Of a stretch of DNA of 64,000 bases, positions 1 through 10,140 are shown piece by piece. The stretch is from Cordilura impudica (Eukaryota > Arthropoda > Insecta > Diptera > Scathophagidae): positions 198,845,526-198,909,525 of the forward strand of contig OY821521.1 of NCBI GenBank assembly GCA_963682025.1, written 5' to 3'. The first letter of the stretch is position 1. Every line of letters begins with the position of its first letter. The notes under the pieces were generated by a model, which searched no databases, was not told the origin of the DNA, and saw only the letters and a program-made list of their open reading frames with translations. Both the position numbers and the translations under genes were made by a program.

Positions 1-114
1 TATTTACTTCAATAACTTACATGATTGGTGACTTCAATATCGACAATGTTGACTGTTTGATACACTTAAATGTAAACTTCGTTAATGTTTATTATTTAAA
101 AAAATGCTCATTTT

Positions 115-372
115 TGATGATGTATTACAAATTTTGATGAAATATAAATGTTGTCGAAATAATCCAATTTTTATGAAATCTATATTTTGGTTGAAAGAAT
201 CCAAATATTTATGGAATATATATTTTGATTAAGAGAATCCAAATTTTGATGATATATAGTCGAAAGAATCCAAATTTCAATGAAATATATATTTCGGGTT
301 GAAAGAGTCCAATTTCGATGAAATATATAAATTAGTTGAAAGAATCCAAAGTTCGATGAAATATATAAATTT
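115..372. repeat. Degenerate tandem repeat, about 39-bp unit
   Basis: About six imperfect units built around GAAAGAATCCAAATTT followed by GATGAAATATATA recur at roughly 39-bp spacing. No protein-like reading frame is conserved across the units. Flanking bases 1-114 and 373-540 show nothing recognisable. Confidence 0.7.
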
Positions 373-540
373 TGCTGGAGTCCGCTTCCGGTCATGTCGT
401 TTTGAGCACTAAAAAAACAGGAAGGAGGAAACCAAAGAAAAATGCCGGTAGCTAGACGGTCGCACAGAGTTGCATTGATACTACAGTGTTGTACCAATAA
501 ATATTTGAAACGACACTTTCCAAAATAAAGGGGTCGAAAG

Positions 541-770
541 AATGTTCAACAGAAAATGTATTTTTTAAGAAAAGGTACTTTTCTAAGAAAAGGAACTTTT
601 TAAGAAAATGTGTTTTTTAAAGAAAATGTATTTTTTAACAAAAGGTAATTTTTAAGAAAAGGTATTTTTTAGGAAATGGTACTTTTTTAAGATAATGTAC
701 TTTTTTAAGAAGCGTTACTTTATTAAGAAAATATACTTTTTTAAGAAAATGTATTTTTGATCAAGTAAAA
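541..770 (+). repeat. 17-bp minisatellite, short outlier array
   Basis: Units of the form TTAAGAAAAGGTACTTT with 1-3 substitutions each. This is the same monomer as the large arrays at 41997-43015 (opposite strand) and 56158-58975, so the repeat is dispersed at three loci in this window. Divergence between units is high, which suggests an old array. Confidence 0.75.
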
Positions 771-885
771 TATTTTTATTTGATGATGTTTGTTCGGCTT
801 GAGGTCCAAAATTAATAAAAACAAATAAATAATTTTATTTTTTTGTTATATTTAACGTAACTTTTTCAGACATATTGCAATTAAT

Positions 886-1322
886 ACTATAATAATATTA
901 ATAGGTAAGGTGACTTCTTGTGACCGATGATTTGTTCCACAATTTTCTCCCGATTTTGAACAAACGCATCTTATTCGAAAGATATTTATTTTTAGTTGTC
1001 CACCAGACTTACATATTTTTAAATTTTGACATGTTTTTTTTTAGTTATGCTCATTTAAAGTTGCTACTAACACATACATAAAATTATACAATGGCTATGT
1101 ATGTGTTTATTAACTTTGTTAATGTGTTTGCAAAAAAAAAATAGTTTGTTTTCTTCATTCACAATGATAATTGTGTTTGAAAAATTATTTTGGACATAAA
1201 CCAAAAAAGTGTTGAATTGTGAATTAGCTAAAATTGATTTGTATACATTTAGGGTCAAAAATTTATTAAATGAAAAAATAAAATTTTCTAGAATTTCCAT
1301 TCGAATTTCGAGGGGTGGGATT
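886..1322 (+). mobile_element. Helitron-like non-autonomous element, copy H1 (diverged)
   Basis: It opens with a relative of the family start TCTATAATATTAATAGGC. It runs through the shared GTGACCGATG block and ends in the palindrome-bearing tail TCGAATTTCGAGGG. The terminal CTAG seen in better copies is lost here. It is about 440 bp against about 350-370 bp for the best copies (40296-40645, 52673-53041, 53343-53694). No Rep/helicase coding capacity is present. Confidence 0.65.
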
Positions 1323-1335
1323 AATATCGTTTTCA

Positions 1336-1680
1336 ATGATGCGTGGTAGAGAAGAAGAAAGCATATATTTCTAAAATTCATAACTACTCTGTACTCCTAA
1401 TCAAACTGGTTTCAGGCATTTAAGTCTTCTTCAGTGATTGTATTATACATTGTAATATTTGTTATGTTATAATTAATTAGATGGTTTTTATATGGAATTT
1501 TTTTACTTAGGGCGGCCGTGAGGTATGAACCGGCGTTTATCTCACATACACTCGTATTTGCACTTTTTGTTCATGTGCTTTAACACACTTACCTAAAGTC
1601 AGGCCTACGAGCAGTGTGGTTAAGAATCAGTTTTATAACATACTCCGTATTAATCTCATAAGATACGACACTGTCAACCA
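1336..1680 (-). mobile_element. tRNA-derived SINE, copy 1
   Basis: Read on the minus strand it carries a pol III B box, GGTTCATACCT (complement of 1521-1531), and an A-box/D-arm-like segment upstream (complement of about 1570-1600). These are spaced as in a leucine/serine-type tRNA with a long variable region. The body matches the second copy (16795-16829 plus 19865-20182) over some 340 bp, including sequence far outside any tRNA, so it is a SINE and not a tRNA gene. The 3' end lies at low coordinates, near 1336. Confidence 0.65.
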
Positions 1681-1849
1681 TACAATTATTATTTTTGATG
1701 TGTAAACATCTATACGCGGAGGGGGTAAATATCAAAAATAGCGTAACATGTAAGCGTAACATGTGAGCGTAAGATGTGAGTCGTAAGACAAAATGTGATT
1801 GTATTGATGAAAAAAAAATGATATTATAATAACCTGTTTGAAAATTAAA

Positions 1850-2430
1850 AATGAAAAATAAAAATGAAAAAAAAAATTAAAAATAAAAAATTAAAAATGA
1901 AAAATAAAAAATGAAAAATAAAAAATAAAAAGGAAAAATGAAAAATAAAAAATAATAAATTATTAATAAAAAATTAAAACTAAAAAATTAAAAATAAAAA
2001 ATAAAAAATGAAACATGAAAAATAAGAAATAAAAATGAAAAATTAAAAATGAATAATGAAAAATAAAAAATGAAAAATTAAAAATAAAAAATGAAAAATA
2101 AAAATTTAAATATAAAAAATGAAAAATAAAAAATTAAAATTGAAAAATAAAAATTGAAAAATAAAAAACGAAAAATGAAAAAAGAAAATAAAAATTGGAA
2201 AATGAGAAATGAAAAATGAAGAAAAAAATTAAAAATGAAAAATAAAAATGAAAAATAAAAAATTAAAAATTAAAATTAAAAAATGAAAAATTAAAAATAA
2301 AAAATTAAAAATAAAAATTAAAAATTTAAAATTAAAAAAAAAATTAAAAATGAAAATTGAAGAACGAAAAATGAAAAACGAAAAATTAAACATAAAAAAT
2401 AAAAAACGAAAAATTAAAAATTAACCGGTT
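1850..2430. repeat. A-rich low-complexity array (AAAAATGAAAAATAAAAATT-type)
   Basis: About 580 bp of almost pure A with spaced T and occasional G or C, made of irregular AAAAATG, AAAAATA and AAAAATT blocks. No coding potential. Bases 2431-3180 after it are AT-rich and hold nothing I recognise. Confidence 0.85.
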
Positions 2431-3243
2431 CAAATAACTAATAATAATAATAAGTGATACGCTTTCTGTTTGATTTTAAGAAAGTGCTATAAAAAATTTT
2501 TAATTACTAGATGTTTACACATCTCCCCTGCGATCGGACTCACATGATTTTTTTTTAATTTAGAATATTTATGCATTTATACTTCACATTTCCACTATTC
2601 TCTGTTGCGTAATAGTTGCCTTATGTGATGTGTGTTAACTCTTTTATTTATCCAATATACTGCAAAATAAATTTATATTATTTCAAATCCATATACAAAA
2701 GTTTTATACAAAAAGTCTTGCCGAATTCGCAGAGTTTTACTATTTTGTAATCCAAGTCACGACGCACTTTTGTTTTTTGTAACGGCGTATTTTTGCTTGT
2801 ATCCTTAATTAGATCTTTAGGGTCGATTGTCGTCTTTCTGACTTAACATAACTACGCAATTGTATAAAAAAAAAATCTTTTTAAACATTTGACTTTTTAA
2901 TGTTTTTTTATATTTTTTCATACAAATGACACGTTACATTAGAATGGAAATGTCCATATTTTGATTATTTTCGCTAGTCATCTTCAGGGATCTGAAGAAA
3001 AAATATAAAATGTTTCCTTAAAAATTACACAATAACAAACAAAAATATTACAATGATATTTACATTTTTAATTGTTGTCAAAAAAAACAAATAAAAAAAA
3101 ACTAACCACAAAACGCTTCTATTACTAATAATTAATTTTTATCTAATTATGTAATTATAAATAATAATTATACAACAATATGGAGTGAGTCAGTGATGCC
3201 TAATTGGATTTAGTTTAAACTCTTTCTTTTGACTCATACTCTC

Positions 3244-3690
3244 TGTCCCTCTGTCGTAGGGCAACCCCATTCCCTCTTATCCAATAGATCTGTAACTTGG
3301 CCCATAGTCTTGTTGTGAGTACAGATTAATTTTGGGGTCACGCACAGTCACGAAGTGATCTAAATGTCATTTAACTGTGAATTAGCCACGCACAGTCACG
3401 CTTGGTCACGCACAGTCACGGAGAGACTTAAATCGGATTTTCCCTCATCCAATCAATCTGAAACTTGGTCGATATTTTTGCTATAAAAAAATATTAACTT
3501 CGACATAGTCACGCATAGTCACTCACAGTCACGGAGTGATTTAAAATCCATTTCCCCTTATCCGATCGATCTGAAACTTGGTCGATAGACTTGCTGTGAA
3601 AAAAGATTAACTTTGACGTAGTCACGCACAGTCACAGAGAGATTAAAACCTCACTTCCCCTAATCCGATCGATCTAAAACTTTACCTTTG
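3244..3690. repeat. Degenerate tandem repeat, about 115-bp unit with GTCACGCACAGTCACG core
   Basis: Three to four units. Each contains a TCCGATCGATCTGAAACTTG block, then TTGCTGTGAAAAAAGATTAAC, then one or more copies of GTCACGCACAGTCACG. Unit boundaries are blurred by indels. GC content is higher than in the surroundings. Function unknown. Confidence 0.65.
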
Positions 3691-4045
3691 TTTTTATGGG
3701 TTAGATTATTTTGTAGTTGCATACGTTAACAACAAAAATATGTTTGTAGCTAATATTTGTCTATAATATTTTGAAGCATCTTTTTTTCGGCCGAGTTTTA
3801 CCATTTTAAATAGCAATCTGCTCGAAATAATGAGAAACAATATTATGATAATTTTTCCCAACTAAATGATCTAATTTGTAAATGAGCTTGATTTTAACAG
3901 ACGGAAAGACGGACAAATGAGCATTGCTATTGCAAGGACCAAACATATATCTATATTTTATTTCCATGATTTTGAAAGGAATTGACAATCTGATGTACTC
4001 GTATACTCGTAGACTAAGATTATGCAAAGTAATAAAACTCAAAAA
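3691..4045 (+). mobile_element. Family B dispersed repeat, internal fragment
   Basis: It matches parts of 13860-14060 and 21890-22060: a block resembling AACAATATTNGCCTANNTTTACCCA, then a GTGAATGAG block, then an ACAGACGGAC tract. No complete end is visible here. Family B is defined by its own terminal sequence, GTAAGAGTGTTAAATTCGGC, seen at 11774, 21586 and, reversed, near 10720. Confidence 0.5.
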
Positions 4046-4184
4046 AGCTAAAAATCGAGCAACGAAGTGATTAAGGTCGCAATTAAAAATGTTTTAAGGA
4101 ATAAATTTTCATGAATGACGAAATGTATATAATATGCGAAATAAAAAAATTCCGTTGTCAAATACGAGGGCGGATCACTAAATC

Positions 4185-4556
4185 CATGACTTTTTGAATG
4201 AAAGGCAGTTTTTAAAGCAAAAAACAAATATATTTCGCAATATAATCTTTTTCTAACTCACGCTGTCTAACGTTTCTCCAATTATTTTATTCTCTCCAAA
4301 TAAAATTTCTCAAGATCTTCAAAATAGTCATTTATTTGATCCATGATTTTTATCAGTGGGACTAATAGAAATGGCTTGGCGGACCATTTCTTTAGCTTTG
4401 GGAATAGAAAGTAATTTCTGGGTGCTTAATGTGAAGAATTTGATGGACAGGTTGCAATTCGTAGCCTAATTCATAGAATTTTGCCATGTTACCTTCACAC
4501 GTTAGCACCCGTACAATGTCCTGATGAAAAAGTACTTGGGTCTTAACCAATTACGA
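4185..4556 (-). pseudogene. mariner transposase C-terminal fragment
   Basis: Minus-strand translation in shifting frames gives MAKFYELGYELQP, then NYFLFPKLKKW, then INDYFEDLEKFYLERIK and LEKR. These line up with the C-terminal third of mariner DDD transposases: an ELGFELLPHPPYSPDL-type segment, the DYFLFPNLKKWL segment, and a final EAYFEDLEKSYY..GI..LEKRW segment. Stops and frameshifts are frequent. The last catalytic aspartate region (PPYSPDLAPSD) is not intact. This is a dead relic. The N-terminal two-thirds is absent, replaced by nested repeats. Confidence 0.65.
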
Positions 4557-4557
4557 T

Positions 4558-5022
4558 CTTTTTATACCCTATACCACTATGTGGTTTGGCTTTGTGCTGC
4601 TGTTTGTAACTACCAAAAATATATGACCTAGAACCATCTTTTATTATACTGATCGACTCAGAATCACTTTCTGAGTCGATTTAGCGATGCTTCCCGATCT
4701 TCACTTAAATCTATTAAAAAAACAAAAATATCGCAAAGATTTTTCTCAAATTTGGTTTGTATATATTTTTTCAAAATATATGTGACTTTACCAAATATGG
4801 TCAGGATCGGGTTATTTTTCGACCTAGTCCCCATATAAATATACCACCCGATAAGAACTTTTTCATATCTGCAGTCAAAAATATTAAAAACAATTCCCCT
4901 CAAATTTGGTTTATGCTTATTTTCTATATCCAATTAGTTGGATCAAAGCGATAGGGTCTCTAAACCATGGTATAGGGTATCGTATACTTGGTCTAGACCG
5001 ACTATAATTTTCTTACTTGTTT
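4558..5022 (-). mobile_element. Family A dispersed element (mini-me-like), internally deleted copy
   Basis: The left end TTTTATACCCTATACCACTA and right end AATTTTCTTACTTG are the two family A termini. It includes the hairpin ACTCAGAATCACTTTCTGAGT and the CCCCATATAAATATA block, but lacks the GTCC microsatellite. Reverse orientation, facing the copy at 5103. Confidence 0.75.
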
Positions 5023-5102
5023 TTTTTTTTTTTTTTGAATCGTCATTGAATCTGATTATCTTTCTTTCGGACAGATTTATAAAACCCAACTGATCATTAA
5101 AC

Positions 5103-5893
5103 AAGTAAGAAAATTATAGTCGATCTAGACGGACTATGCGATACCCTATACCATGCGTTTAGAGACCCTATCTCTCAGGCCCAACTAACTGGATATAGAA
5201 AATAAGCATAAACCAAATTTGTGTGGGATTTTTATTAATTTTTTCGGCTTTAGATATGAAAAAGTTCATATCGGATGCTATATCTATATGGGGACCAGGC
5301 ACAAAAATGGACCGATCCTGACCATGTTTGATAAAGTCTCTTGTATTTTGCAAAAATATATACAAACAAAATTTGAGCAATATTTTTGTTTTTTGATAGA
5401 TTTAAGTGAAGATCGGGAAGCAGCTTTATATGGGGCCTATGACTAAGAGTTGTCCAATAGGGATCATTTTGGACTACTGATTAATGGATGTAATATATAC
5501 ATACAAACCCAATTTGACTAAGATTTGTATGACAATTTGGATCCTATGGAAATATAAGTAGATTTCATAGGGGTCATTTGTATGGGGGCTAGGTCTGAAC
5601 ATGGACCGATTCTCACCAATTTCAATAGCGTTCATCCCATTTCATCAAAATATATTCATATTTGCGACCTGCAGTTTGATTACAAGCTTTACATGGACAT
5701 ACAGACGGACGGACGGTCGGACGGTCGAACGGACGGTCGGACAGACGGACGGACGAACATCGCTAAATCGAATCAGATAGCTATTCTGATTCGATCGGTA
5801 CAATTAAAGATGGTGTAGGTCAAATATTTTTGGTTGTTACAAACAGCAGCACAAAGTCATTATACCCAAACCACATAGTGGTATAGGGTATAA
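5103..5893 (+). mobile_element. Family A dispersed element (mini-me-like), near full length
   Basis: It starts CAAGTAAGAAAATTATAGTC, followed by a palindrome (AGTCGATCTAGACGGACT, slightly decayed). It has the GGACGGACGG microsatellite at about 5702-5755 and ends GGTATAGGGTATAAAA. About 790 bp, the same size as the 18884 and 62080 copies. The GTCY-type microsatellite inside a short non-coding element recalls dipteran mini-me/DINE elements. That assignment is inference. Confidence 0.8.
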
Positions 5894-6160
5894 AAACGAA
5901 ATTTCAGAGCCAAAGATATGCCTAAGGCATCTACTTTTTACACTCTCAGATCGGGCCAGATTTTTTTTTTAGACATTTTTCAACTTATTGTTCGGCCCTC
6001 GTATTATACTGCAAATACATACAAATTTGTATTTTGACACCTTTAAACAGTTGTGGACATTAATTAATATTTTTTAAACGAAAAACCACCGCAACAATAT
6101 TGTGGTGTGACATTTTTACTTGAGAAAATCTATAAAGCGGTTTCAGTGTAATAAAGTCAA

Positions 6161-6416
6161 TTATCGAGCCATGACCGTGAAAACAGCTTAACTAACATTA
6201 TATTCGATTTCAACCTTTTTAATGAAAATCGATAATTTACGATTACCTAAATCATCTAACAAAATTTCATAGATGTACAAAGTACCGTTACGAATCTGCA
6301 AAAAAAAACAATTTTAATTTAAGTGCACATTCTTAGTGCGTTGGCATATGTACTAAAAATAAAGCATACATAATAAAAAAAAACATTCTAAGTTAAATTC
6401 GCGGTCATGGCTCGTT
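6161..6416. mobile_element. Short inverted-repeat element (MITE-like)
   Basis: 6161-6193 (TTATCGAGCCATGACCGTGA...) is repeated in inverted form at 6391-6416 (…GCGGTCATGGCTCGTTAT), about 25 bp with few mismatches. The spacer is AT-rich and non-coding. Target duplication is unclear. Bases 6004-6160 and 6417-6639 show nothing else recognisable. Confidence 0.5.
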
Positions 6417-6639
6417 ATATATTGGCTATTTGAAGTCTATCGAATATTTTAAGCTCAAGTGAAACAGACCGTCGAGAAACAGTGGACACTAGTGAAAAAC
6501 AATTTTCGAAATATTGGCTAAAAGCTGTTAAAAAAAAATTAGAAATTTAGGAGGTTAATGATGCCAGGCATCAGAGATCGAAATGAATAAATTCTACAGA
6601 TTGCCTTTGGAAGTTTAAATTCTTGTTTTATATTCTAAG

Positions 6640-7195
6640 ATTATTGCATTCGGTTAGGTTACGTAAGGTTAGATGGGTAGCCCGCCCGAAGGCGAGTATG
6701 CTCAGAGGCCATATGCCACATTGTGATACCCTTTAGAAATTTCCGTAAGGTGGAGATTATAAAAGTACAGATAGATTATGTAAGGAGTATGGAAAAGAAC
6801 GGATAGTGAAAATGAGGTCTTTCGTCCGCTCTGCGTCCCTCTTGAATCAACCAGATTCCCTCAATCAGTCCGTAAGGTCGCCGAGTGGAACATATCCTGT
6901 GCAGTCCAGGTCATCGAGGAATATTTGCCCTAGATATCTAAGGCGACGCTCCTTCAGTCCTGGACATATACACAGCAAAAGTTGCACTGAATCCTCCACA
7001 TCCATATAGCTCCAGAAGTCAGCTCTCGGGACACCTAATCGTTCGGCCATCCACCTTATTACACAGTGTCCAGTGAGTATCCCTATAAGTAGGCTGATTC
7101 TCCCTTTACCAAAACCAAGAAGTGCTTTCGTTCTGTCTGCAGAAATATTGGACACGGTGGTCCTTGAGTATTCGACTCAATCTCTTCCATTTTGT
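6640..7195 (-). pseudogene. Non-LTR retrotransposon 3' end: post-RNase H region and 3' UTR
   Basis: Minus-strand residues from 7155 down to 6865 read LLIGILTGHC, RLGVPRADF, LLLCICPGLKERRLRYLG and FLDDLD. This matches the conserved tail after the RNase H domain of I/LOA/Jockey-type LINE ORF2 proteins (LTGHC..H..RLG, a cysteine-bearing linker, EHLLC.CP.L...R...LG). It is downstream of the catalytic domains, so it is only a fragment. The sequence further 3' (6660-6740) contains GGCGGGCTACCCATCTAACC in complement, typical of 3' UTRs of these elements. It is 5'-truncated, as usual for LINE insertions, or was cut by the adjoining mariner fragment at 7196. Confidence 0.7.
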
Positions 7196-7284
7196 ACGGG
7201 AGATAACCCCACTAAATTCAGATAAAGAGTTTATCCATGAAGAATTAACTTCTCTGTGGATGTGGCAGCATGGCCAGTAAGTCC

Positions 7285-8330
7285 AATTTGCGGATAATTT
7301 CCCGAAAACAATTTCCCGAAAAAAATTTCATGAAAAGAATTTCCCGAAAACAATTTCCCGAAATTACAATTTCCCGAACACAATTTCCCGAAATGACAAT
7401 TTCCCGAAATTACAATTTCCCGAACACAATTTTCCGAAATTACAATTTCTCTAAATTACAATTTCCCGAAATACAATTTCCCGAACACAACTTCCCGAAA
7501 CTACAATTTCCCGAAATTACTATTTTTTCAAAGAGATTGTTGATGGCATTTCCAAAACAATATCATCAGAAATTCCGGCCGAAGCGCGAGCAATCAGTTC
7601 ATGACCACTTGATGTAGTCATGACCACTTGATATGGTCCGGGCAAGATCTTTCAGGTCATTAACGATTTTTTCTTTAGCAACGAAAGCACTGCGATTGTT
7701 ATGACCCTACCGGTACAATGTTTTCCTCGACAAAGGATACAACGCCAATAAACGCTATCAACGGACTGACCGTCGTCATGATACAAGAAACCATTCAAAA
7801 GCAACCTCGGTTTAACTTTTTCGCTATCCAGGAATTCGAGTGGCATAGTAACTGAGTATTACAACCCAAATAACTAAAAAACTTCGCTATGCAAGATGGT
7901 AACGATTCCGTAGCAGCTACTGCATGGGCATGATGTGATGGAGTGAGCGTTATCCGTCGGGAAGTCTGAATACCGAAGTGTTCAAAGTCACAATGAAAAA
8001 ATAAGCGTATGACACTCCAATAAATAGGTCCGGATGACGAGGGAGGGTGGAAGAGGAAAGGCGCGGTGAGGGGTGGGGGAATTGTTTTTTCGAGAAGTCG
8101 TATACTCGGGAAATTGTTTTTTTAAGAAATCGTATGTAGCAAGTTTTTTTATGGGGGAAATCTATAATATATGGGAAGTTGTAAACTAAAAATACGGAAA
8201 TTGTAATTTCGGCAAATTTTTTTCGGGAAATAGTAATTTCGGGAAATTGTAATTTCGGGAAATTTTTTTCGGGAAATTGTTTTGGGAAATTGTTTTCGCG
8301 AAATTGTTTTCGGGAAATTTTCCGCAGACG
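7285..8330. mobile_element. Foldback-type element FB1 with FLYWCH fragment
   Basis: A 1046-bp element flanked by the 9-bp direct repeat AGTAAGTCC (7276-7284 and 8331-8339). The arms are inverted repeats made of short tandem units, AATTTCCCGAAAAC and AATTTCCCGAAATTAC: left arm about 7285-7540, right arm about 8085-8330. Outermost is TGCGGA(T/A)AATTTCCCG on the left and its complement CGGGAAATTTTCCGCA on the right. The central 540 bp is unique apart from the second copy FB2 at 38639-39665. Drosophila FB elements likewise have tandem-unit arms and 9-bp duplications. The FLYWCH fragment inside points to a Mutator-like source. Confidence 0.85.
7652..7846 (-). pseudogene. FLYWCH zinc-finger fragment inside FB1
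   Basis: A 64-residue open frame reading LLLNGFLYHDD, then SVYWRCIL and KHCTGRVIT. The F-L-Y start, the W-C pair (YWRC) and the second Cys (HCTGR) are the hallmarks of a FLYWCH DNA-binding finger. The closing His-x-His is lost: a deletion of about 30 bp relative to the FB2 copy removes the LHNHSAE segment. FLYWCH domains occur at the N-terminus of many Mutator-like transposases and in host proteins such as Mod(mdg4). No DDE transposase domain follows, so this is probably a remnant of the parent element's protein. Confidence 0.75.
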
Positions 8331-8489
8331 AGTAAGTCCACATGACTTCCTCCTTTTTCCAGTATCATAGTGAATCCAATTTTCATCACCAGTGGCTATA
8401 AGGTACAGAATATCATTTCGTGTATGCCTGGCGAGCAGCATTTCGCATATAGAAAAATGGCATTCAATTTCTCAGCTTCATACCCATTA

Positions 8490-9223
8490 TGTGGTCAGGG
8501 TATAATGATTTTATGCAGATTTTTGTTACTACAAAAAATATTTGACCGATCAACACAGAATCACTTTCTGAGTCGATTTTACGATGTCCGTCCGTCCGTC
8601 TGTGTGCTCATGTAAACTTTGTAATGAAACTACAGATCTCAAATATAAATACATTTTGAATTTTGGTACATGAGCTGTTGTTGGCCACAGAACGAACGCT
8701 ATTAAAATTGGTGAAAATCGGTGTACCTTCAGACCTATCTTCCATACAAATGGCCCCTATGAGATCGACTTAAATTGTAATAATATCCAATTAATATCCC
8801 GGTCGAATTGGGTTTGTGTACGTTTATTACATCTATTTATCAGTAGTCCAAAAATACGCCTTATAGGACAATTCTTAGTCATAGTCCCCATATGAAGCTG
8901 ATTCCCGCTCTTCACTTAAATCTATCAAAAAACAAAAATATTGCACAGATATTTCTCAAATTAGGTTTGTATATGTTTTTGCAAAAAATATGTGCCCTTA
9001 CTAAATATTGTCAGAATCGGTCCATTTTCAGACCTAGTCCCCATATAAATATAGCATCCGATATGAACTTTTTCATATGAAAAAAGTAATAACAATGCCA
9101 CTCAAATTTGGTTTATGTTTATTTTCTATATCTAATTAGTTGGTCTTAAGAAATAGGGTCTCCAAGCACATGGTATAGAGTATCGTATAGTCGGCCTTGA
9201 CCGACTATAATTTTCTTAGTTGT
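8490..9223 (-). mobile_element. Family A dispersed element, copy
   Basis: Reverse orientation. It includes the ATCACTTTCTGAGTCG hairpin, the GTCCGTCCGTC tract at about 8587-8600, the CCCCATATAAATATAGCATC block and the TATAATTTTCTTAGTTG end. The terminal ATAGGGTATAAAA sequence is decayed. Confidence 0.75.
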
Positions 9224-9339
9224 TGTATCTACCAAAGCGAAAATATGTATGCTTGTTGGTTAAACCATTGAACCCATTTTCCTTAAATTTTTACAGAGTC
9301 TTACTGTGTCTCTGGAAGGAACTATAGGCTACAATTTTT

Positions 9340-9935
9340 TTTATTGGGCGTGGCACCTCCTATATACAGTGAACTTTTAATTTTATATATATTGAGTACA
9401 ATGCCAGGGAGAGCTTTGCAAATTTGTGTGAGGTCACCTATTATTAATGTTAGTAGGTATGCCGCAAATAGGCCGGATCGGATAAGTGGGCGTGGTAGCT
9501 CTCATGCAAAGAAATTATTCAATATCATATATCTCGAGTTCTATAATAGAGACAGCTTTGCAAATTTGCCTGACGTCACCTGTTATTAATGTGAGTAGTC
9601 GCACGAAAAATGGGCATATTTTGACTAATGGGGATGTACGCCCCCATACACAGTAATTTTTAAATATTTTATATCTGGAGTACTATAATAGTAAGAGCCT
9701 TGGGACTTTGCATGATTTGTCGAACAAAAAATTTGCGTTATCGGAGCTGTGGACGTGGCACCACCCATACAAAGTAAATATATAACATGATATAAACTGG
9801 AGTACTATAAAAGGGAAAGCCTTAACACTTTGTACGATATTAATGTGAGTGGTCACATAAGAAATGGGTGGAATAGGATTAGTGAGCATGGCACATCCTA
9901 TACAAAAAAATATGAATTACTAAGAAAGCGACAGC
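9340..9935. repeat. Tandem repeat, about 175-bp unit, 3-4 copies
   Basis: Each unit has a GGCGTGGCACC..CC.ATACA block, an ATATCTGGAGTACTATAATAG-like block, an AGCCTTG..ACTTTGCA block and TTATTAATGTGAGTAGTC. Units start near 9348, 9487, 9630 and 9750 with indels. Not coding. The ORFs crossing it have no resemblance to proteins. Confidence 0.6.
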
Positions 9936-10009
9936 CTTGAAGCTTTTGACAAGTACTCCAATTACCAATGTGAGTAGTCCTCAAAAATATGGGCGGAATC
10001 GCCAAACTC

Positions 10010-10140
10010 AAAAATCCTCAAAATCAAAAATAGCCAAAACTGAAAATCGCAAAAACAAAAACTGCCAAAGAAAAAAAAATCTTCAAAATCAAAAATCGCC
10101 AAAACCAAAAAACGCTCAAATAAAAAATTACCAAACGACG
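10010..10140 (+). repeat. Minisatellite AAAATCGCCAAAACC-type
   Basis: Eight or so imperfect 14-15-bp units (CAAAATCAAAAATCGCCAAAA and variants). The short open frame over it is a by-product of the repeat. Confidence 0.6.

Larger units (their letters stand above)
4163..6003 (-). mobile_element. Degenerate mariner with nested repeats
   Basis: Inverted ends TACGAGGGCGGAT at 4163 and, in complement, TACGAGGGCCGAA ending at 6003. The left part holds a transposase C-terminus on the minus strand. Two family A copies in opposite orientation (4558-5022 and 5103-5893) fill most of the interior. The sequence at 5895-6003 is the 5' UTR and inverted repeat of the mariner. The rest of the transposase is missing. 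Confidence 0.65.
7196..8480 (-). pseudogene. mariner transposase fragment, split by a Foldback element
   Basis: Right part (8340-8441, minus) reads TGDENWIHYDTGKRRKSCGL, the mariner motif around the second catalytic Asp (TGDEKWI.YDN.KRKKSW). Left part (7284 down to 7196, minus) continues as GLTGHAATSTEKLILHG, matching the next mariner segment (PG.AS.S.AKPNIHG). Joining the two sides across 7285-8330 and removing one copy of the 9-bp AGTAAGTCC duplication restores a continuous alignment. The Foldback element therefore inserted into an existing mariner. Both ends of the mariner are lost. Confidence 0.75.

Noticed and set aside
7270..7617. 115-residue open frame over the left arm of FB1
   Set aside because: It translates the AATTTCCCGAAA arm units (ISRKQFPE repeats); no independent sign of coding.
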